A stretch of DNA of 64,000 nt. Source: JAGOEY01 sp017997515 (lineage in GTDB: Bacteria > Pseudomonadota > Gammaproteobacteria > Burkholderiales > Burkholderiaceae_C). Under the pieces are notes generated by a model that had not been told where the DNA came from, searched no databases, and saw only the letters and a list, made by a program, of their open reading frames with translations. Where the stretch lies: contig CP111109.1 of the NCBI GenBank assembly GCA_026314275.1, positions 3,286,001 to 3,350,000 of the forward strand. The letters are read 5' to 3'. Shown here piece after piece: positions 44,755-52,622 of this stretch. The position numbers were made by a program, and so were the translations under genes. Positions within the stretch are counted from its first letter, which is position 1. Each line of letters begins with the position of its first letter.

Positions 44755-44998
44755 GGGCAGCACCAACACGCGGCAGCTGGAGCCGTGTGGGCTGGTGGCT
44801 CAAGCCACCAGGCAGGGTGGTTGACAAGGTTTTTCCGAGGGGCGGCTGCACATATTTGGTGCTGCCGTCCTAGGCGTTTGTCCGGGTATGGCAGCGTTGT
44901 GCGCTGCACTAAGATCGCCGCCAGTCGCAGGGAATTTATTAAAAAATAGACCCTGTGATGCGGACCGATCCATCACACACCAGGGCAGCAGCGGCGCA
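44755..44998 (+). other. Intergenic region with a strong hairpin between emrB and livG
   Basis: The 244-bp gap contains CTGGTGGCT-CA-AGCCACCAG (44792-44811), a perfect 9-bp stem with a very short loop, 16 bases before a TTTTT stretch; it is a possible terminator for the efflux operon. TTGACA occurs at 44821 but without a -10 at correct spacing. An AT-rich run (TTTATTAAAAAATAG) lies about 50 bp before the livG start. No coding frame is convincing. Confidence 0.45.
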
Positions 44999-45769
44999 AT
45001 GAGCGAGACCATCCTCGAGACCCACCATCTCACCAAAGAGTTCAAAGGCTTCACGGCGGTCAGCGATGTCAACCTCGCAGTGCGCCGGGGTTCCATCCAT
45101 GCGCTCATCGGCCCCAACGGCGCAGGCAAAACCACCTGCTTCAACCTGCTGACCAAATTCCTGGAGCCCACGTCGGGCACCATCCTGTTCAATGGGCAGG
45201 ACATCACTCGCGAACAACCCGCACAGATCGCACGGCGCGGCATCATCCGCTCGTTCCAGATCTCGGCCGTGTTCCCGCACCTCACCTTGCTCGAAAACGT
45301 GCGCCTGGGGCTGCAACGCAGCCTGGGCACGTCCTACCATTTTTGGAAGAGTGAAACCTCGCTCAACCAGCTCAATGGCCGGGCACGTGAGCTGCTGGCC
45401 GAAGTGGGCCTCGAAGAGCTGGCCGATGAAGCCACCGTCAACCTGCCGTATGGCCGCAAACGCGCACTGGAGATCGCCACCACACTGGCGATGGACCCCG
45501 AACTGATGCTGCTCGACGAACCCACCCAGGGTATGGGCCACGAAGACGTGGACCGTGTCACCCAGCTCATCAAAAAGGTGTCGGCTGGCCGCACCATCCT
45601 CATGGTGGAGCACAACATGAATGTGGTGTCCACCATTGCCGACTGCATCACCGTGCTGCAACGCGGCGCGGTGCTGGCCGAAGGGCCGTATGCCGAAGTG
45701 TCCCGCAACCCGCAGGTGATGGAGGCCTACATGGGCACCACCGACGGCCAACTGGTGGGAGCACATTGA
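44999..45769 (+). CDS. livG: LivG-type ATP-binding protein (second branched-chain-type ABC importer)
   Basis: A 256-residue ABC ATPase. It has Walker A GPNGAGKTTCFN (~37), LivG-typical GIIRSFQISAVFPHLTLLENV, an NLPYGRKRALEIA signature region, Walker B LMLLDEPTQGMG and switch VEHNMNVV. The ATG at 44999 gives the normal length. It is the first gene of a livG-livF-livK-livH-livM run, different in order from the first importer in the window. Confidence 0.9.
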   Translation: MSETILETHHLTKEFKGFTAVSDVNLAVRRGSIHALIGPNGAGKTTCFNLLTKFLEPTSGTILFNGQDITREQPAQIARRGIIRSFQISAVFPHLTLLENVRLGLQRSLGTSYHFWKSETSLNQLNGRARELLAEVGLEELADEATVNLPYGRKRALEIATTLAMDPELMLLDEPTQGMGHEDVDRVTQLIKKVSAGRTILMVEHNMNVVSTIADCITVLQRGAVLAEGPYAEVSRNPQVMEAYMGTTDGQLVGAH

Positions 45770-45774
45770 TGTTG

Positions 45775-45867
45775 CTCACCCCCAGTCTTCGCGCACTTTG
45801 TGTCGCTTCGCCAACCCCCTTGCCGGGGGCAACACCAGCGGCCGGGCAGAGCCCGTTCCGCGGTGTT
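45775..45867 (+). repeat. Dispersed repeat R2, copy 2
   Basis: A ~93-bp element aligning with 36638-36722: CTCACCCCCAGTCTTCGC, CGCCAACCCCCTTGCCGGGG, ACACCAGCGGCCGGGCA, GTTCCGCGGTGTTCC. It is inserted in the gap between livG and livF of one operon, starting 5 bp after the livG stop. The CCCCCTTGCCGGGGG hairpin could lower downstream expression or mark an RNA processing point. Confidence 0.75.
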
Positions 45868-45932
45868 CCTGGCCTGGGCTGTTCTGTATTCATGCATATT
45901 GCAAACTGCCAAAGTGCGATGGAAAAATTGAA

Positions 45933-46640
45933 ATGACGGCAGCGCTTGAAATCAAGGATCTGCAAGCCTGGTACGGTGAGTCCCATGTGCTGCACGGTGT
46001 GAACATGGTCGTGCAGCCGGGAGAGGTTGTCACCTTGCTGGGCCGCAACGGCGCTGGGCGCACCACCACCATGCGGGCCATCCTGGGCCTGGCGGGCTCA
46101 CGCAAAGGCTCGGTCAAGATCTACGGCACCGAAACCATCGACCGCCCGACCTACCGCATCGCCCACCTGGGAGTGGGTTACTGCCCCGAAGAGCGTGGCA
46201 TTTTCTCCAGCCTGTCGTGTGAAGAAAACCTGATGCTGCCGCCGCAACTCAAAGGCGCGGAAAAAGGCATGTCGGTTGAAGAGATTTACGCCATGTTCCC
46301 CAACCTGGCCGAACGCCGCCACAGCCAGGGCACCCGCCTGTCGGGTGGTGAGCAGCAGATGCTGGCCGTGGCGCGCATTCTGCGTACAGGTGCCAAGCTA
46401 TTGTTGCTCGACGAAATTTCCGAAGGCCTCGCCCCCGTCATTGTGCAGACACTGGCCCGCATGATCGTCACCCTGCGCGAGCGGGGTTACACCATCGTGA
46501 TGGTGGAGCAGAACTTCCGCTTTGCGGCACCGCTGGCCGACCGTTTTTATGTGATGGAGCATGGCCGCATGGTGGAGTCCTTCGCATCGCAGGATCTCGA
46601 AGCCAAGATGCCTGTATTGACCGAACTGCTGGGCGTGTAG
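45933..46640 (+). CDS. livF: LivF-type ATP-binding protein with Arg in Walker A
   Basis: A 235-residue ABC ATPase of the LivF group. Walker A reads GRNGAGRTT (residues 38-46): the usual Lys is Arg44 (codon CGC). Signature RLSGGEQQMLAVARIL, Walker B LLLLDEISEGLAPVI and VEQNFRFAAPLADRFYVMEHG are otherwise normal; note Ile rather than Pro after DE. I recall similar GRNGAGRTT forms in other Burkholderiales LivF proteins, so it may be a subfamily trait. Separated from livG by an R2 repeat. Confidence 0.88.
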   Translation: MTAALEIKDLQAWYGESHVLHGVNMVVQPGEVVTLLGRNGAGRTTTMRAILGLAGSRKGSVKIYGTETIDRPTYRIAHLGVGYCPEERGIFSSLSCEENLMLPPQLKGAEKGMSVEEIYAMFPNLAERRHSQGTRLSGGEQQMLAVARILRTGAKLLLLDEISEGLAPVIVQTLARMIVTLRERGYTIVMVEQNFRFAAPLADRFYVMEHGRMVESFASQDLEAKMPVLTELLGV

Positions 46641-46705
46641 CCCTTAGATTGGCCTCTTTTTATTTGCCCGTTTGCCCCCTCATTCCAACCCCTCAGGAGA
46701 CAACT

Positions 46706-47902
46706 ATGAAACGCACACTCACAACCCTGGCCCTCATGTTGGGCGCCGTTGGTCTTGCATCCCACGCTGTGCAGGCGCAAGAAAAAGTCAAGATCGGTTT
46801 TGTGACCGACATGTCGAGCCTGTATGCCGACGTGGAAGGTAAAAACGGCGCGCTGGCCATCCAGATGGCCATTGATGATTTTGGTGGCAAGGTCAACGGC
46901 ATGCCCATCGAGTTGCTGTCCGCCGACCATCAAAACAAGCCTGACATTGCCGCAGCCAAGGCCCGTGAGTGGATCGATACCCAGGGCTTGACCATGCTGT
47001 TTGGTGGTACCAGCTCCGGCACGGCGCTGGCCATGGCCAAGCTGGCCCAGGAAAAGAAACGTGTGTTTATGGTGAATGGCGCGGGCAGCTCTGCCCTCAC
47101 CAACGAGCAGTGCAGCCCCTACACGGTGCACTATGCGTACGACACCGTTGCGCTGGCCAAGGGCACGGGTGGTGCTCTGATCGCCCGGGGCGACAAGAAC
47201 TGGTACTTTGTGACCGCTGACTACGCGTTTGGCCACGCTCTCGAGGCAGATGCCTCACGTGTGGTCAAGGCTGCGGGTGGTACCGTGGTGGGCGGTGTGC
47301 GTACACCGTTGAACACGTCCGATTTCTCGTCCTTCCTGCTGCAGGCCCAAAGCTCCAAGGCCCAGGTGCTGGCGCTGGCCAACGCGGGTGGTGACTTCAT
47401 CAACTCGGTGAAGTCGGCCAAAGAATTCGGCATCACCAAAAACATGAAGATGACGGGACTGCTGGTGTTCATCACCGACATCCACAGCCTGGGTCTGAAG
47501 AACACCGAAGGCCTGCTGCTCACCACCAGCTGGGACTGGAACCTGAACGACCAGACCCGTGCCTTTGGCAAGAAGTTCTTCGAAAAAGCCAAACGTATGC
47601 CCACCGACATCCAGGCGGCCGACTACTCCGCCACCATGACCTACCTGAAGGCCGTGCAAGCCGCAAAAACGGTGGATGCCGACAAGGTGATGGAGCAGAT
47701 GAAAAAGACACCGATCAACGACTTCTATGCCAAGGGGGTGATCCGTCCCGACGGTCGTATGGTGCATGACATGTACCTGATGCAGGTGAAGTCGCAGGCC
47801 GAGTCCACCCAGCCATGGGACTACTACAAACTGGTGACCAAACTGCCTGGTGATCAGGTGTTTACCTCCAAGGCCGACAGCAAGTGCGCCCTCTGGAAGT
47901 AA
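46706..47902 (+). CDS. Periplasmic substrate-binding protein (second branched-chain-type ABC importer)
   Basis: A 398-residue type I periplasmic binding protein. It has a signal peptide (MKRTLTTLALMLGAVGLASH, cut near AVQA-QEK at 24) and then VKIGFVTDMSSLYADVEGKNG. AGGAGA lies 8 bp before the ATG. It belongs to the group with long C-terminal part (YMQ..QVKS, DYYKLV), members of which often bind aromatic or dicarboxylic acids rather than amino acids; the ligand is not known here. Confidence 0.88.
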   Translation: MKRTLTTLALMLGAVGLASHAVQAQEKVKIGFVTDMSSLYADVEGKNGALAIQMAIDDFGGKVNGMPIELLSADHQNKPDIAAAKAREWIDTQGLTMLFGGTSSGTALAMAKLAQEKKRVFMVNGAGSSALTNEQCSPYTVHYAYDTVALAKGTGGALIARGDKNWYFVTADYAFGHALEADASRVVKAAGGTVVGGVRTPLNTSDFSSFLLQAQSSKAQVLALANAGGDFINSVKSAKEFGITKNMKMTGLLVFITDIHSLGLKNTEGLLLTTSWDWNLNDQTRAFGKKFFEKAKRMPTDIQAADYSATMTYLKAVQAAKTVDADKVMEQMKKTPINDFYAKGVIRPDGRMVHDMYLMQVKSQAESTQPWDYYKLVTKLPGDQVFTSKADSKCALWK

Positions 47903-47956
47903 ACGCGTCGTCCGTTTAACCCCCCTGATCCACCTGTTCATCGCCATCTCCGTCAC

Positions 47957-48832
47957 ATGCAAGTTTCATTACCTGGACTCCTGAGCCAGCTCCTTCTGGG
48001 GCTGGTGAACGGATCGTTCTATGCGATCCTGAGCCTTGGGCTCGCAGTGATCTTCGGGCTGCTCAACGTCATCAACTTTGCGCATGGTGCGCTGTTCATG
48101 ATGGGGGCGGTGCTGACGTGGATGGCCATGACGTACTGGAACGTCAGCTACTGGGTCATGCTCATAGCCGCGCCAGTGGTGGTGGGGGTGTTCGGTATCC
48201 TGATCGAGCGGCTTTTACTGCGATGGATCTACAAGCTGGACCATCTGTACGGGCTGCTTCTGACCCTGGGGCTGACACTGCTGATCGAAGGTGCCTTCCG
48301 CTCCTTCTATGGAGTCTCTGGCCTGGCCTATGACACCCCCGAGTCGCTGGAAGGGGCCATGAACTTGGGCTTCATGATGCTGCCCAAGTACCGCGTCTGG
48401 GTGGTGGTTGCATCCCTTGTCGTGTGTTTTGCAACCTGGTTTGTGATCGAAAAAACCCGGCTGGGCGCTTACCTGCGTGCTGGCACCGAAAATCCGCGCC
48501 TGGTGGAAGCTTTTGGTATCAACGTGCCTTTGATGGTGACTCTGACTTACGCCTTTGGTGTGGCATTGGCGGCTTTTGCCGGTGTGCTGGCCGCACCCGT
48601 GTACCAGGTCACACCTTTGATGGGACAGAACCTCATCATCGTGGTGTTTGCGGTCGTGGTGATTGGGGGCATGGGTTCCATCATGGGCTCGATCCTGACG
48701 GGGCTGGGCTTGGGGGTGATTGAAGGTTTCACCAAGGTTTTTTACCCCGAAGCATCGTCCACCGTGGTTTTTGTCATCATGGTTATCGTGCTGTTGGTCC
48801 GTCCGGCCGGACTGTTCGGCAAAGAAAAATAA
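47957..48832 (+). CDS. livH: LivH-type permease (second importer)
   Basis: A 291-residue membrane protein with eight predicted segments, starting LLGLVNGSFYAILSLGLAVIFGLLNVINFAHG (partly conserved LivH N-terminus). The EAA-like loop is TENPRLVEAFGINVPLMV. It begins 54 bp after the binding-protein gene and 12 bp before livM. Length is normal for LivH. Confidence 0.9.
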   Translation: MQVSLPGLLSQLLLGLVNGSFYAILSLGLAVIFGLLNVINFAHGALFMMGAVLTWMAMTYWNVSYWVMLIAAPVVVGVFGILIERLLLRWIYKLDHLYGLLLTLGLTLLIEGAFRSFYGVSGLAYDTPESLEGAMNLGFMMLPKYRVWVVVASLVVCFATWFVIEKTRLGAYLRAGTENPRLVEAFGINVPLMVTLTYAFGVALAAFAGVLAAPVYQVTPLMGQNLIIVVFAVVVIGGMGSIMGSILTGLGLGVIEGFTKVFYPEASSTVVFVIMVIVLLVRPAGLFGKEK

Positions 48833-48844
48833 GCGGCCGCCACC

Positions 48845-49819
48845 ATGAACAAGAAATTTGTGGGCTACGGCCTGTTGCTCGCGGCGCTGATCGTTGCGCC
48901 ATTCTTCGGTGCATACCCGATCTTTGTGATGAAGCTGCTGTGTTTTGCACTGTTTGCTTCTGCATTCAACCTGCTGCTGGGTTACACCGGGCTGCTGTCT
49001 TTTGGCCACGCGGCTTTTTTTGGCGGCTCTGCCTACGTGGCCGGGCATGTGATGAAGGTGTGGGGCTTCACGCCTGAACTGGGCCTGCTGGTGGGCACCT
49101 TGACCGGTGCCGGGCTGGGCTGGGTGTTTGGTGTGCTGGCGATCCGGCGCCAGGGCATCTATTTCGCCATGATCACGCTGGCACTCGCGCAGATGATCTT
49201 CTTCGTCGCCTTGCAAGCGCCGTTCACTGGCGGTGAGGACGGCCTGCAAGCAGTGCCCCGCGGCAAGCTGTTCGGTGTCATCAGCCTGGCCGACGACCTG
49301 ACCATCTATTACCTGGTGCTGGCCATCGTGGCCGCAGCGTTTGCGCTGATCGTTCGCACTATCCATTCCCCGTTTGGCCAGGTGCTCAAGGGCATCAAGG
49401 AAAACGAACCCCGTGCGCTGTCGCTGGGTTACGACGTGGCACGTTTTAAGCTGCTGGCTTTCGTGATTTCTGCCGCGCTGACCGGTTTGGCTGGATCACT
49501 CAAGACACTGGTGCTGGGTTTCGCGTCGCTGTCGGACGTGCACTGGACGGCATCGGGCCAGGTCATTCTGATGACCCTGGTGGGTGGTTTGGGTACTCTG
49601 AGCGGCCCGATGGTCGGTTCGACCGTGGTGGTCATCCTGGAAAACAAACTCGGCGAAATAGGCCATGCCATTGCGGCCGTCACGGGCATCGAATGGTTCA
49701 ACACCCTGGGTGAGTCGGTCACCATGGTCACCGGCCTGATCTTCATCGTCTGCGTGCTGCTCTTCCGCAAGGGCATCATGGGTGAAATCATCGCCTTCAT
49801 GGAACGCCGCAAAAAATAG
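48845..49819 (+). CDS. livM: LivM-type permease (second importer)
   Basis: A 324-residue membrane protein with about nine hydrophobic segments. The LivM signature LLGYTGLLSFGHAAFFGG (~42-59) and the EAA-like KENEPRALSLGYDVARFKLLAF are present. It is separate from the ATPase here, unlike the fused protein at 7542-9440. It ends the operon, with a terminator-like hairpin 24 bp downstream. Confidence 0.9.
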   Translation: MNKKFVGYGLLLAALIVAPFFGAYPIFVMKLLCFALFASAFNLLLGYTGLLSFGHAAFFGGSAYVAGHVMKVWGFTPELGLLVGTLTGAGLGWVFGVLAIRRQGIYFAMITLALAQMIFFVALQAPFTGGEDGLQAVPRGKLFGVISLADDLTIYYLVLAIVAAAFALIVRTIHSPFGQVLKGIKENEPRALSLGYDVARFKLLAFVISAALTGLAGSLKTLVLGFASLSDVHWTASGQVILMTLVGGLGTLSGPMVGSTVVVILENKLGEIGHAIAAVTGIEWFNTLGESVTMVTGLIFIVCVLLFRKGIMGEIIAFMERRKK

Positions 49820-49842
49820 GCATTTTCTGGTCTGTGGCCTTG

Positions 49843-49865
49843 GGAGGCGCTTGTATGGCGCCTCC
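49843..49865 (+). terminator. Probable terminator after livM
   Basis: GGAGGCGC and GCGCCTCC form a perfect 8-bp stem with a TTGTATG loop, followed by TTATGCGTTTT. The T-run is broken, but stem strength and position between livM and the metQ-like gene support a terminator. Confidence 0.6.
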
Positions 49866-49965
49866 TTATGCGTTTTCCGATTGAAGAAAAGAAAATAACA
49901 GTCGTTTGAGTTGGCTGGTATTTACCCTAAAGTTCACACTCTTCGTTTTTGACTGAAAGACTATT

Positions 49966-50763
49966 GTGAACAAGCGCAACCTCCTGCAATCGACCCTGGC
50001 CCTTGCCCTCGCTGTGGGCTTCTCTGGCGCGGTGCTGGCGCAGGACAAACCCCTCAAGATCGGTGTCACGGGCGGCCCGCACGCCCAAATCCTGGAACAG
50101 GTGAAGAAGATCGCCGAAAAAGACGGCCTGAAGATCCAGATCGTTGAATTCAGCGACTACGTGCAGCCCAACGCCGCCCTGTCCGCTGGCGACCTGGACG
50201 CCAACATTTACCAGCACAAGCCTTACCTCGACGCACAGGTCAAGGACCGTGGCTACAAGCTGGTGAAAGTGGCCGACACGGTCAACTTCCCCATCGGTAT
50301 CTATTCCAAGAAGGTCAAGAGCCTGGCCGAGCTGAAAGACGGCGCGAAGTTCGGCATTCCGAACGACCCCACCAACGGCGGCCGTGTGCTGCTGATGCTG
50401 CAGGAAAAGGGCCTGATCAAACTCAAGCCTGAAGCCGGCCTGAAAGCCACGCCGCTGGACGTGACGGACAACCCCAAGAAGATCAAGTTCGTGGAAGTGG
50501 ACGCTGCCCAGCTGCCCCGCACGCTGGACGACCTGGATGCCGCCGCGATCAACACCAACTTCGCGTTGCCCGCAGGCCTGACACCCGGCAAGGATTCCAT
50601 TGCGCAAGAAAACGCCAAGGGCCCTTACGTCAACGTCATCGTTGTGCAAGAGCAGAACAAGGACAAGCCCTGGGTTGCCAAGCTGATCAAGGCCTACCAG
50701 TCGGAAGAAAACCGCAAGTTCATCCAGACCGAATTCAAGGGCTCGGTGGTGGCGGGCTTTTAA
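49966..50763 (+). CDS. MetQ/NlpA-family periplasmic binding protein, not linked to metNI
   Basis: A 265-residue protein with a signal peptide (LLQSTLALALAVGFSGAVLA) lacking a lipobox Cys, so it is probably soluble in the periplasm rather than a lipoprotein. The mature part has IGVTGGPHAQILEQVKKIA, DYVQPNAALSAGDLDANIYQ (partial) and NTNFALPAGLTP, typical of MetQ, which delivers methionine or other sulfur amino acids to MetNI. Translation starts at GTG 49966. No metN or metI is nearby. An R1-linked terminator follows. Confidence 0.85.
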   Translation: MNKRNLLQSTLALALAVGFSGAVLAQDKPLKIGVTGGPHAQILEQVKKIAEKDGLKIQIVEFSDYVQPNAALSAGDLDANIYQHKPYLDAQVKDRGYKLVKVADTVNFPIGIYSKKVKSLAELKDGAKFGIPNDPTNGGRVLLMLQEKGLIKLKPEAGLKATPLDVTDNPKKIKFVEVDAAQLPRTLDDLDAAAINTNFALPAGLTPGKDSIAQENAKGPYVNVIVVQEQNKDKPWVAKLIKAYQSEENRKFIQTEFKGSVVAGF

Positions 50764-50805
50764 GCTGTAACGGCAGAGGAGGGTGTAGCGCCCTGATGCT
50801 CACCT

Positions 50806-50847
50806 TTTAATAGCTGCTTGCGCAATCAGGATAAGCGCCAGAGGCCG
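50806..50847 (+). repeat. Dispersed repeat R1, copy 3
   Basis: TTTTAATAGCTGCTTGCGC, ATCAGGATAAGCGCCAGAGG and CC match the R1 layout of 13128-13178 and 18189-18240. Its final GAGGCC is the left arm of the terminator at 50840-50872, so the repeat has supplied part of a functional element. Confidence 0.65.
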
Positions 50848-50872
50848 ATTCTCTTCATGAAAATCGGCCTCT
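50840..50872 (+). terminator. Intrinsic terminator after the metQ-like gene
   Basis: AGAGGCCGATT and AATCGGCCTCT form a perfect 11-bp stem around an 11-base loop, followed by TGTCTTCT. It starts 77 bp after the metQ-like stop and uses the end of an R1 repeat as its left arm. Confidence 0.75.
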
Positions 50873-50913
50873 TGTCTTCTGAGCGCTGATGGCACGGGCA
50901 TTACAGTTCAGCC

Positions 50914-51837
50914 ATGGATTCATCTGCTCCCGGTTCTGCGTCTTCTTCCCAACCCTCCCGCCTGACGCGGCTCATTCCCTTGCTGGCAGTCCTGGGCGCC
51001 GTCACCGCCCTCGGCATCGGCACGTCATGGGCCAAATACGCGCTGTTTCCGCTGGTGGGCGCACCCGGCACCACCGCTGTCCGTGTGGGGTTCTCGGCGC
51101 TCATTCTGCTGCTGCTCTGGCGTCCCTGGCGTTGGCCGTTGCAGCGGGCTGATGCACGGGCCATCGCGCTGTATGGCGGGGCGCTGGGGTTGACCAACCT
51201 GGCGTTTTATATGTCGCTGCGCACCATTCCGTTCGGTATTGCGGTGGCCATCGAATTTGCGGGGCCGCTGGCAGTGGCGATCTGGTCGTCGCGCCGGGTG
51301 GTGGACTTTGTCTGGGTGGCGCTGGCCATCGCAGGCCTGGCCCTGCTGTTGCCGCTGGGGCACAGCGGCAGTGCGCTCGACCCGGTGGGTGTGATGTACG
51401 CCTTGGCCGCAGCCGTGGGGTGGGGCGCTTACATCGTGTTTGGCAAACGGGTGTCCCACCTGCATGCCGGGCATTCGGTGGCGTGGGGACTGTTGGCGGC
51501 GGCATTGGTCGCTGTGCCGGTGGGTGTGGCGCATGCGGGCACCGCGCTGTTGTCACCCTCGGTGCTGCTGGTGGGGTTGGGGGTTGCTGCCATCTCCAGC
51601 GCCATTCCGATTTCGCTGGAGATGGTGGCACTCAAACGCCTGCCCAAAGAGGCCTTCGGCATCATGATCAGCATGGAGCCCGCTGTGGCCGCGCTGATCG
51701 CGCTGGTGTTGCTGGATGAATATTTAAGCGTGCTGCAATGGGTGGCCATTGGCCTCATCATTGCCGCGTCCATGGGTAGCGCGCTGACGGCGCGGCGTGT
51801 GCCGGGTGGTGCCGTCGCTCAGCCCCAGGTGGGCTGA
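50914..51837 (+). CDS. rhtA: RhtA-like threonine/homoserine exporter (EamA family)
   Basis: A 307-residue membrane protein with ten predicted helices in two EamA halves. It aligns by eye with E. coli RhtA over its length, for example SWAKYALFPLVGAPGTTAVR, IPFGIAVAIEFAGPLAVA, SRRVVDFVWVALAIAGL and the end GLIIAASMGSALTARR. RhtA exports threonine, homoserine and some analogues. It is convergent with the toxin gene, with a single base between their stops. Confidence 0.85.
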   Translation: MDSSAPGSASSSQPSRLTRLIPLLAVLGAVTALGIGTSWAKYALFPLVGAPGTTAVRVGFSALILLLLWRPWRWPLQRADARAIALYGGALGLTNLAFYMSLRTIPFGIAVAIEFAGPLAVAIWSSRRVVDFVWVALAIAGLALLLPLGHSGSALDPVGVMYALAAAVGWGAYIVFGKRVSHLHAGHSVAWGLLAAALVAVPVGVAHAGTALLSPSVLLVGLGVAAISSAIPISLEMVALKRLPKEAFGIMISMEPAVAALIALVLLDEYLSVLQWVAIGLIIAASMGSALTARRVPGGAVAQPQVG

Positions 51838-51838
51838 A

Positions 51839-52363
51839 TCAAGCCTGCAATACCAGGCACCGGCTCAAAGCAAAACGTTTGAAGTCACTGTCCAGCGTCA
51901 CCAGACGCAGTCCCGCGGCTTCGGCCGCAGCGGCGAGCCAGGCGTCAGACCAGAGCCGCGCGGGCAATGGCGCTGGCGTGTCGCCTATCCATGCGGACAG
52001 CGTGGCGTCTGCGCCTTCGGCATCGTTCAAAAATGCGACGCCAGCGGTGTCGCGCAACTGCCGGTAAACGGTGTGGGCGGCGGGTAGCGCCAGCACCCCT
52101 GCGCCCATGAGTTTGGGCTGGCTCAACAAACGCACCAGCCCCAACATGGTGGCGCGACAAAACCAGACTGACTGGCCGCGTGCGATTTGGGGTTGCACCT
52201 CGTCCCAGTACCTGCGCGCCACGGTGTGGTGTGGGTGCTCTGCTACCACCAGCGCCAACCAGATGTTGAGGTCAGGCAAATCCCCACCTGTGTTGTCCCC
52301 CGCCTTGCCTGCAGAAAAGCGCCATGGCGCAGGTGGCTCGGCCACGCGATGCTGCGCGTTCAT
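51839..52363 (-). CDS. VapC-like PIN-domain toxin
   Basis: A 174-residue PIN-domain protein. The first acidic residue is in LPDLNIWLALV (~30), the TxxxLxRLL segment is RATMLGLVRLLSQPKL, and the late acidic pair lies in LWSDAWLAAAAEAAGLRLVTLDSDF (partly shown). This is the pattern of VapC-type RNases that cut tRNA or rRNA when freed from the antitoxin. Its ATG overlaps the antitoxin stop by 4 bp, so the pair is cotranslated. Confidence 0.85.
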   Translation of the reverse strand: MNAQHRVAEPPAPWRFSAGKAGDNTGGDLPDLNIWLALVVAEHPHHTVARRYWDEVQPQIARGQSVWFCRATMLGLVRLLSQPKLMGAGVLALPAAHTVYRQLRDTAGVAFLNDAEGADATLSAWIGDTPAPLPARLWSDAWLAAAAEAAGLRLVTLDSDFKRFALSRCLVLQA

Positions 52364-52596
52364 TCTTCGTCCGCCAACGCACTCAAACCGGCGTTGGTGA
52401 GCGACGCAGCGCCCAGCGGCTGGCCGATGCAGATGGTCGGCAAAGTCGGCGGCGCTGCGGCAGGCCTTGGCGCGGGCTCTTGCATGCCCCGCTCAACCAA
52501 TGCCAGCACCAGGTCGCGCAGGCTGCGGCCTTCCAGCGCGGCGCGGGACTTCAGGTGGCGCATGAGGTCGTCGGGTAAATCGAGGGTGGTTCGCAT
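52360..52596 (-). CDS. VapB-like ribbon-helix-helix antitoxin
   Basis: A 78-residue protein with a ribbon-helix-helix DNA-binding N-terminus (MRTTLDLPDDLMRHLKSRAA, then GRSLRDLVLALVERGM) and a Pro/Ala-rich C-terminal tail that would wrap around the toxin. ATG 52596 is chosen over an adjacent TTG at 52599. It precedes and overlaps the PIN toxin gene. It should repress its own promoter through the inverted repeat at 52599-52622. Confidence 0.82.
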   Translation of the reverse strand: MRTTLDLPDDLMRHLKSRAALEGRSLRDLVLALVERGMQEPAPRPAAAPPTLPTICIGQPLGAASLTNAGLSALADEE

Positions 52597-52598
52597 CA

Positions 52599-52622
52599 AT
52601 ACACATTAGCATAAATATGTAT
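52599..52622. promoter_or_regulatory. Candidate autoregulatory operator of the toxin-antitoxin pair
   Basis: ATACACATT-N6-AATATGTAT is a 24-bp near-palindrome (one mismatch between 9-base arms) ending 2 bp before the antitoxin ATG. It is AT-rich in a GC-rich neighbourhood and includes TATTTAT on the minus strand, a possible -10. Because it abuts the start codon, the transcript may be leaderless or nearly so. Confidence 0.55.

Noticed and set aside
44821..44856. TTGACA with CATATTT as a promoter for livG
   Set aside because: The spacing is 24 bp, too long for a normal sigma70 promoter.
45798..45932. In-frame extension of livF upstream through the repeat R2
   Set aside because: The extra codons are read from the R2 repeat and do not resemble LivF; the domain starts at MTAALEIKDLQAWYGE.
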